A stretch of DNA of 64,000 nt from Terramyces sp. JEL0728 (lineage: Eukaryota > Chytridiomycota > Chytridiomycetes > Rhizophydiales > Terramycetaceae): assembly GCA_027603945.1 (NCBI GenBank), contig JADIIU010000037.1, forward strand, positions 1 to 64,000, given 5' to 3'. Under the pieces are notes generated by a model that had not been told where the DNA came from, ran no database searches, and saw nothing but the letters and a program-made list of their open reading frames with translations. The position numbers and the translations under genes are program-made. Below, in pieces: positions 57,608 to 64,000 of the stretch (position 1 is the stretch's first letter; each line of letters starts with the position of its first letter).

Positions 57608-58209
57608 TTAAAACATTGTATCTTCGTCTCGCAAATATTCACCAATATCAGTTTGATGATATACGCAGATAGCAGTTGGATCCAATTTTCTACAATCCGC
57701 AGTAGATTTGGCAGTAACGCCAAACCCGACAGGAATATCATTCATAGTATATATAACCACACCTTGATGCTCAGGCGTATCTTCGGTAATTCTTCCCAAG
57801 TGTGCTTTCAACACATGATTGCCATACATGTACGACATTTCACCACTAGGTTTGATCCATACCTATATTAATTCAAAGTACTTTGTATTTGGCAAACTGT
57901 GAAAGGTAGTCTAGCGCCGTTACTCCAAGTCTGAATTTTCCGGTTTTTGAAAACTTTCCAAAACATGTGCCTAGAGAAAGCAAGTCCTTTCTTTTAACTG
58001 CTGTTGCTTTTTTCATTACCGATTCGCTGACATAATAGACCTTGTCTTTTTGTACTCTTGGGTTATTGCAACGTACCTGAAGCAATATGGCTCATCTGCT
58101 CTGTCTATTAGGAGAGTAATATTTCTCCCGATATATTTCGCTAGCTTTTCGAAAAAGGTCTATTGTTAATTGGAGGTACTTTGGTTTCTTCTTCAGTGAG
58201 TGGTCTCAT
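57608..58209 (-). CDS. NIP7: 60S ribosome biogenesis factor NIP7
   Basis: 180 aa, the same length as human NIP7; four exons with introns 58160-58179, 58057-58076, 57863-57881 (19-20 nt). Pre-60S assembly factor with a C-terminal PUA domain. [120 protein letters not shown]. The exon split at KYK-VWIKP is confirmed by family sequence. Confidence 0.97.
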
Positions 58210-58246
58210 TAAAAAAAAAGAAAAAATCTTGTGGATTTAAAACTTT

Positions 58247-59215
58247 TTATTGATAATTATATTGCTGCTGATTGGCCATTTGCTGCTGATTAGAAAGCTG
58301 TTGCTGTCTCAACTGCTCTTGAAAGTAAACATGGATCAGCGCATCCCTAGCACTAATGCGCATTTGCGGCTGGTACTGCAACATCCGCAACATCAAGTCT
58401 AACCCAGCATGTCCAAGCATTGGGAACCTTGGATGCAAGTCCTGAGGTGGAGTAAATGGGAAATTCGGTTTCCATTCAGATAGCTGAGAAACACCTGGCC
58501 AGGTTTGTTCACTTGGTGTTCCCATTAGTTTGAAAATCTTTAATAGCTGGTCATCGTTATTCTTTCCGGGGAATAATGGCTTTCCTGTTGCCATCTCAGC
58601 CATAATGCATCCAGTTGACCACAAATCAATCGAGGTGGAATAATTCCTTGACCCTAATAATACATCTGGAGCTCTATACCACAAAGTCACGACTTCATTT
58701 GAAAAGGTGTTTACTGGTATTCCAAATGCCCTCGCAAGCCCAAAATCTGCCAACTTCAGCTCCATGCGCGAGTTAATAAGCTAGAATTAGAAAACAAATA
58801 CCAAATTTTGCGGTTTCAAATCCCTACAGTTAAGAATAAGTTACCTGTGCAACACCCTGTTATCATGGCAGAAAGCTATTCCCCTTAATAGCTGGAACAT
58901 GAAATTCTCAATTAGTGGAGGCGGCAAAGCACCACCTTGAGAATCCATGAATTTCTTCAAATCCTGATCCATATACTCAAACACAAGGGTAAGAGTTTTT
59001 TCAGTGTGAATAACATCATGCAAAAATACAATATTCTGATGTTTCAATTCCTTCATTAGTGAAATTTCTCTGATTGCGGTTGAAGGAGCTCCTTCCTCCG
59101 GGTCTAGATGTATCTCTTTTAGTGCGACGAATTGATTAGTGATTCTGGACTGTCCTTTGAATACTGTTGCATATGTTCCTTCTCCGAGCTTCTCAAGTCT
59201 AAGGTAACGGTCCAT
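58247..59215 (-). CDS. Pho85/CDK5-like cyclin-dependent kinase
   Basis: 308 aa, three exons: 58845-59215, a 22-nt microexon 58802-58823, 58247-58780; both introns are 21 nt. [20 protein letters not shown], cyclin-binding helix [36 protein letters not shown], catalytic loop [13 protein letters not shown] rebuilt across both introns, [32 protein letters not shown]. Signature is Pho85-type rather than Cdk1 ([16 protein letters not shown]). The tail after the kinase fold is Gln-rich ([19 protein letters not shown]). Pho85 acts with many cyclins in phosphate signalling and cell cycle. Confidence 0.94.
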
Positions 59216-59796
59216 TTCCGATTTGTGAAAAAGTAAAACAGAAGTTTCGAGGCTGTTTGCTGAAACTTACAGTAAAATGACTCAGCAAAGAAAAAGGATT
59301 AGGCGGGAATTTAACTGGTGCTTTAAGAGCATAGTTTGAATCTGGCATCACAGTCATCTCATTCGGTCCGTATCTGCTGTGCTATCATTAACAAATTAAG
59401 CAAAAGCGGATCGCATGATTATACTTTGTGAATCAACGAATGAGCTGGTGTCTGCAAATCCCCTGTTGTGTCCACACTGAAGCAGTCCAGAATTGTGGAA
59501 CCTCTGATAGAGCAACGTCAACTTTGAATCGAATTGATACATAATTCTCACCTCTCATTCCAAGAGGACTGAGATAAGAGGCGATAGCTTTGGCTCAGTG
59601 CCAAATTTCTTTATCGCACTGCATAGCAAAATTTTGTACCACGGTGATAACACACTATACCAAATAAACTCTGCATTTTGGATTTGATTTGCTTGATACC
59701 GGCTGCGTTTATTTACATCTCTAGGATAACGGCTGCGGGAGGTAGTAGTTTAATAAAAGTCACGAGACGAACCCTATGACATTTTAACTTTCAAAA
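59216..59796. other. Intergenic with unresolved coding-like minus-strand stretch
   Basis: Minus 59271-59381 reads HSRYGPNEMTVMPDSNYALK then APVKFPPNPFSLLSHFT up to a GTAAGT donor, protein-like but not joined to a full gene; a possible acceptor ends at 59382. No consistent structure was found. The divergent promoters of the CDK and the carrier genes also lie here. Confidence 0.3.
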
Positions 59797-60716
59797 ATGC
59801 AAGTCGAAACAGAAAAGAGAATATTTACCTTTAAAAAAGTATATGAAGGATCAAAGCCTTTCATGTATGGCGGAATGGCTGGTATGGTGGCTACTACTGT
59901 TATCCAGCCTATTGACATGATCAAAGTATCTATTCAAGTTCATGGCAAAGGAGGTACAACCAACCCTCTAGTGGTCGCGCGTAACCTGATTGCACAAGAT
60001 GGATTCCTTTCCTTGTACCGAGGTTTGTCTGCTGGTTTGCTGCGTCAGGCTACCTATACTACCGCCAGAATGGGCATTTTCAGGACGGTTTCAAACAAAC
60101 TGAAAGCAGAGGATGGTAGTTTAACATTTGCCAAACGTGCCATTGCAGGATTAGTTGCTGGAGGGCTGGGATCTATTATTGGTACTCCTTGTGATCTGGC
60201 TTTGATCAGGATGCAAGCTGACTCTTCGCTTCCTTTACAAGAGAGAAGAAATTACAGGAATGTAATGGATGCACTTGTAAGAATTACCAAGGAAGAAGGG
60301 GTATTGGGATTGTGGTCTGGATGCATTCCAACTGTTGCGAGAGCAATGGCGCTCAATGTTGGTAAATGTTGTTAATATTAGGTATGCTAGCCACTTATGA
60401 TCAATCAAAGGATCTTTTGGAAGCACAGTTTGGAAAGAATGGTGCTACCAGTTTTGCCTCGTCCGCAGTTGCTGGATTCTTTGCTTCCGCATTCTCATTA
60501 CCGTTTGACTTTGTAAAAACCCGCATTCAAAAGATGAAGCCGGACATCAATGGTAAATTGCCTTATAACGGCTCAATTGACTGTGCGATCAAAGTAGCGC
60601 AAACTGAAGGGCCGATGGCCTTCTACAAAGGGTTCTGGACATTCTATGTGCGTATCGCTCCTCATGCAATGATTACATTGCTGGTTGCGGATAGGTTGAG
60701 ATCATATTTTAAATAA
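59797..60716 (+). CDS. Mitochondrial 2-oxoglutarate/malate carrier
   Basis: 299 aa, two exons; intron 60362-60381 (20 nt, GTAAATG...TTAATATTAG). SLC25 protein with three repeats, each with the P-x-D/E-x-x-K/R signature: QPIDMIKVSIQ, TPCDLALIRMQ, LPFDFVKTRIQ. SLC25A11 marks: YRGLSAGLLRQATYTTARMG, ALIRMQADSSLPLQERRNYR, RITKEEGVLGLWSGCIPTVA. Exchanges oxoglutarate for malate across the inner mitochondrial membrane. Implies respiring or at least carrier-equipped mitochondria, unlike microsporidia with mitosomes. Confidence 0.94.
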
Positions 60717-60859
60717 AACTTGATAAATATACTGGCTAAATAACAATTGATGAGTGAATTTCATGCTATTGCTTGATCAACCTATCGGTGTATATTACCG
60801 CTGCTGCTTTGAACTCGATGCTAAATATTGATCACAGCCAAGTTTCATTATTTTGTCAC

Positions 60860-63721
60860 ATGAAGCTAATCTGGATTTGCACAGCAGCATTAATATCTGC
60901 ATACCAAATAGTACCTATTGAAATTAACCACAGCCTTTACTGACAGTCAAGAGTTCAAACGTTGAACTTTCTGATACCTGGCAAGTTCTAGGGCCATTTC
61001 CCCATGGCTCAAGGGAATTAGGAGTGGATCTAGTGTCTTCCTACGGAGGATTCGAAAATTTGAAATATTCAACCACAGACAAGTATCCGTCCGAATTGGT
61101 TGATGGTGGATATACCACTTGGAGAACAATAAAACGCCAAGCTGATGGATTAATTGGAGGAATAGAGTTTGACAATGTCAGATGGGAGTTTAATGCAAAA
61201 ACATTAGGATGGGCCGCATATCAGCACGCCATTTATTTCAGATCAACATTTAGGATTGAAGTGGAAGGCTCATATTTGTTTTCATTCGATGGACCAATTA
61301 CATTTAAAATTGACGAGACAGCATATCCCGGGAATGTATATAGCTATCCGCATGCGTCGGATTCTGCAGTCTACTTGGAAGAAGGGGTACATTCAATTTA
61401 TGTGTACTCTGTTCTGGATGTTCGGATACATGGTGATTTTGTACCTCCAAAAATTTCATTTAAAGGTTCTATAACCAAAGTACAGGAAGATGTAGATAAG
61501 GGACTCGTTGCATACCCAAAAGATGCGATTTTACCTGAAGTACTTGAGAAAAAATGGATATCTCCGTATGCTTCAGTCACACTAAAGAATGGGTACTTGG
61601 GTTTACCATTCCACGGCCCCAAGTTAAACGAGTATGATCAAGGATGGAAGCAGGTTGTTAAAGTGATTGCACTGGATAAGGATTTGCAAAACATTGAAAC
61701 AGATATCGCCGAACGGTTTACAATTAAAGTAGCGCCTGGCCAGGTAATTGCCGTTCCGTTCAAATTCACAAATATCGAAGCACCGCTTGGTCCTATAACT
61801 ATTATAGTGCAAATGCTTGATGTGGACTCGAAAGAAATGATTCTTTTCAAAATTGGCGAATTCGACATACCTGAAAGGAGTGAGGGAGATGCGTTCAAGA
61901 TTACGATGGATGGATACGACTCTGCTATTCAATATGCTTTTGTGAAAACACCAAAATATGACTGCACATTATTTACAAACAAGAAATGCCCTGTGGTGGT
62001 AGCTCTACATGGGTAACTATATTCTTAAAATAGTGCTGGGGTTGAAGTATCAAATCAATTTTGGTTGGATGCAGTCGTTCAGCAAGATTATGCCTGGGTA
62101 GTATTTCCCACTGGGAGAACACCTTGGGGGTTTGATTGGCATGGGTAATAATAAGATTAACAAGGCCGTCTTTGAAAAACATTGAAGCTACACTGGAAGC
62201 CCTGGTAAGCACGCCTGGATATATCAAACATTCTCAAGAATTGAAAGGCGCAGACACAGAAAGACTAGTTGTAGTTGGTCACAGCAATGGAGGACAAGGC
62301 ACATGGTGGTTTGCAAGCCATTTTCCTGACAAAGTACTTGCGTGTGTTCCAGCATCCGGCTACATGAAGATCCAAATATACGCACCTTATTTCCTTCATA
62401 CTGGATATGGCTACACAGATCCCATAATGAGGGGGCTGATGGAAGCCTCGATTTCAGAGAACGATTTGGATCTATATACTGCTAATTTAGGTGGAATGCC
62501 TATTCTGGCTCGTGTAGGTGGTGATGACACCAACGTTCCGCCTTTCCATACACGACGACTTGTCAGAATGGTTGATGAGTGGAGTGGAGAATTACAGTCA
62601 ATACGGTATGTGGAGGACGCAGGGAAAGGACACTGGTTTGAAGGAGTACTAAATGATCAGATCGTGCAACCATTCATTGCAGATCATACCAGCCCATTAA
62701 TTAATCCTGATTTGCATCTGCCAAGTTTACCAAATCCGTTTACGATCACAACTCTCAATCCTGCTTCAACTGGCACAAGGGGTGGTATCAAAATACTGCA
62801 GTTAATAGTTCCATTTAGGTATTTACTTTCTCACGGCTAGGGTTGCAAAAATTAGGGTAGATTGTTCAGGCAACCATTGGAAATTATCAACTACCAATGT
62901 TCGAAGATTTGGATTTGCAAGAGACCACCGCCAAGATGAAATTGACACTTGGAGCATAGATGGAACTGAATTCAATTCACCTCCTAATGACGCTGGACCA
63001 TCATATTTGAAAGTAGGGAACACATGGGAGGTTTGGCTTTGCTAATCTAGCTTGCTTCTGATTTACTGTGGATTAGCAGGGAGCGAAATCCTACTACATA
63101 TGGACCTACTTCACAAATCTTCTCGCAACCTTTTCGAATTGTTATCCCTTCGTCACCAAATGCCAATCTATCCCTATACACACATCTCGCCCAGCATATT
63201 TCAACCAATTGGTACATGTACGGACGAGGCTCAGTTCAAATTATCAAAGATGTTGATGTGTTGGATGGAATTGCTGCTAGATACAATCTGATAGTCTTGG
63301 GAGATCCTCGTGATAATGCGTATACCCTTAGAAGATCACAGGGTGGAGCTGCAAAACTAGGTAATGGTTTGTTAACAAAGTAACCTTTTTGCCTAATGGA
63401 GGATTACAAATTGTAGACAGGGTTTATGATCAGCCAGGAACTGGAGCACTGTTCTTGGCACCGTCTCCAGCAAGGACTAGACTTTGTTTGTTTATTACCG
63501 GGGTTGATTATCTTGGGCTGTTGAGGGCAACTTGGACCATTCCTTTCCAAACTGGCGTTCAAGTTCCAGATTATATGATTGTTGGTGAAGAATATGGCGA
63601 TCCCTCGTCTGGATGGACTGCAGTTGGTGGAGCACCGACTAAAGGTTCTGGGGGTATTCTGGCTGCAGGATACTGGAATAACACCTGGGAATTCGATCCT
63701 TCTATTGGTTACTTGCATTAA
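60860..63721 (+). CDS. Secreted alpha/beta-hydrolase (peptidase S9/esterase-like)
   Basis: 911 aa from seven exons; introns 60911-60933, 62013-62033, 62145-62164, 62819-62840, 63031-63050, 63361-63380 (20-23 nt). Exon 1 encodes a signal peptide MKLIWICTAALISA. An N-terminal beta domain (LGPFPHGSRELGVDL, RTIKRQADG) precedes the catalytic fold: HGAGVEVSNQFW, FPTGRTPWGFDWHG, nucleophile Ser in VVVGHSNGGQGTWW (about 452), Asp in RVGGDDTNVPPFH (about 532), His in AGKGHWFEG (about 567). The last 300 residues form another domain (WISRERNPTTYGPTSQIF, LGLLRATWTIPFQTGVQVPD). Hydrolase with a full triad; substrate unknown. An outside, probably degradative enzyme. Confidence 0.88.
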
Positions 63722-63739
63722 AAATATTAAATATTCTAT

Positions 63740-63982
63740 TTATTCAGCGTTAACAGATTTGTTTGCAGTAGCCGGCTTTTTTACATTTACAGTGTTTGAT
63801 CCATTATCAGATGCTGGACTTGCTGCTTTTACTGGCTCCAATACCACTGCCTTCTTTTTTTCTTTTCCAAAGTACTGAATCAAAAAGTAATCCAGGTAGT
63901 ATAATTGATAATCCAAGGTAATTATGATATCCCTTAGAAAATAAAACGGACAGTCGACATATGTCGCGTCACATATATTCAT
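63740..63982 (-). CDS. Small protein near window end, unknown
   Basis: 80 aa from ATG 63982. N-terminal part NICDATYVDCPFYFLRDIII is followed by TLDYQLYYLDYFLIQYFGKE and a Lys-rich, then Ala/Ser/Asn-rich tail. The middle may be an amphipathic or membrane-near helix. The upstream side is at the window edge, so more exons could exist outside. Converges with the hydrolase gene, 18 nt between stops. Confidence 0.5.
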   Translation of the reverse strand: MNICDATYVDCPFYFLRDIIITLDYQLYYLDYFLIQYFGKEKKKAVVLEPVKAASPASDNGSNTVNVKKPATANKSVNAE

Positions 63983-64000
63983 TGCCCAATAAATACCAAT

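Overview
The window is eukaryotic and looks like an early-diverging fungus or close fungal relative (Rozellomycota/Aphelida-type is my inference; the lineage cannot be fixed from sequence alone). Fungal signs are a GATA factor with two fingers of the fungal type, an NDT80-like factor, Cys-type THI4 and a Pho85-like CDK. A full-length vinculin/alpha-catenin protein and a complete cytoplasmic dynein heavy chain argue against a yeast. The genome is very compact: neighbouring genes are often tens of bases apart, and about 60 introns can be placed by reading frame and homology. Almost all are 18-23 nt long (exceptions about 32, 41 and 53 nt), starting GT and ending TAAY/CTCAY plus a few bases plus AG. 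After removing these introns every multi-exon gene gives a coding length divisible by three.

Layout. 0-4.5 kb: vinculin, then two tandem paralogs of a coiled-coil/zinc-finger family. 6.3-12 kb: an accessory region of short orphan genes (a recurring 'ME-Y-x-x-x-K...DVLxATRL' family and a second 'VFxEYC' family) around an STK16/Env7 kinase. 12.4-20.8 kb: MYST acetyltransferase, DPH7, two more zinc-finger paralogs, a CLC chloride/proton transporter, CCDC137. 20.9-32.3 kb: a lone GIY-YIG domain, fimbrin with an unusual N-terminal extension, an SLC49 transporter, a protein kinase fused to an eEF1A-like GTPase, a 2H phosphoesterase, RAD51. 33.4-49.7 kb: GATA factor, a lone Yvh1-type zinc domain, the 4377-aa dynein heavy chain, SF3B6, a GT32-type glycosyltransferase. 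49.8-64 kb: MCM7, MAD2, secreted HNH nuclease, NDT80-like factor, THI4, NIP7, Pho85-like CDK, mitochondrial oxoglutarate carrier, a secreted alpha/beta hydrolase.

Most interesting: (1) head-to-tail arrays of complete mini-introns with no exon between them (five and three units in the dynein gene, two in MCM7); (2) a gene joining a protein kinase to an eEF1A-like GTPase through a 20-nt intron; (3) an orphan small-protein family of six members, two of them under 65 codons and split by mini-introns; (4) TATA boxes lying 23-34 nt before the ATG in ten genes, implying almost leaderless mRNAs.

Most genes are housekeeping and unrelated in function, so there is no operon-like logic; common themes are cytoskeleton (vinculin, fimbrin, dynein), replication/repair and mitosis (MCM7, RAD51, MAD2) and ribosome or translation factors (NIP7, Yvh1 domain, DPH7, eEF1A-like).
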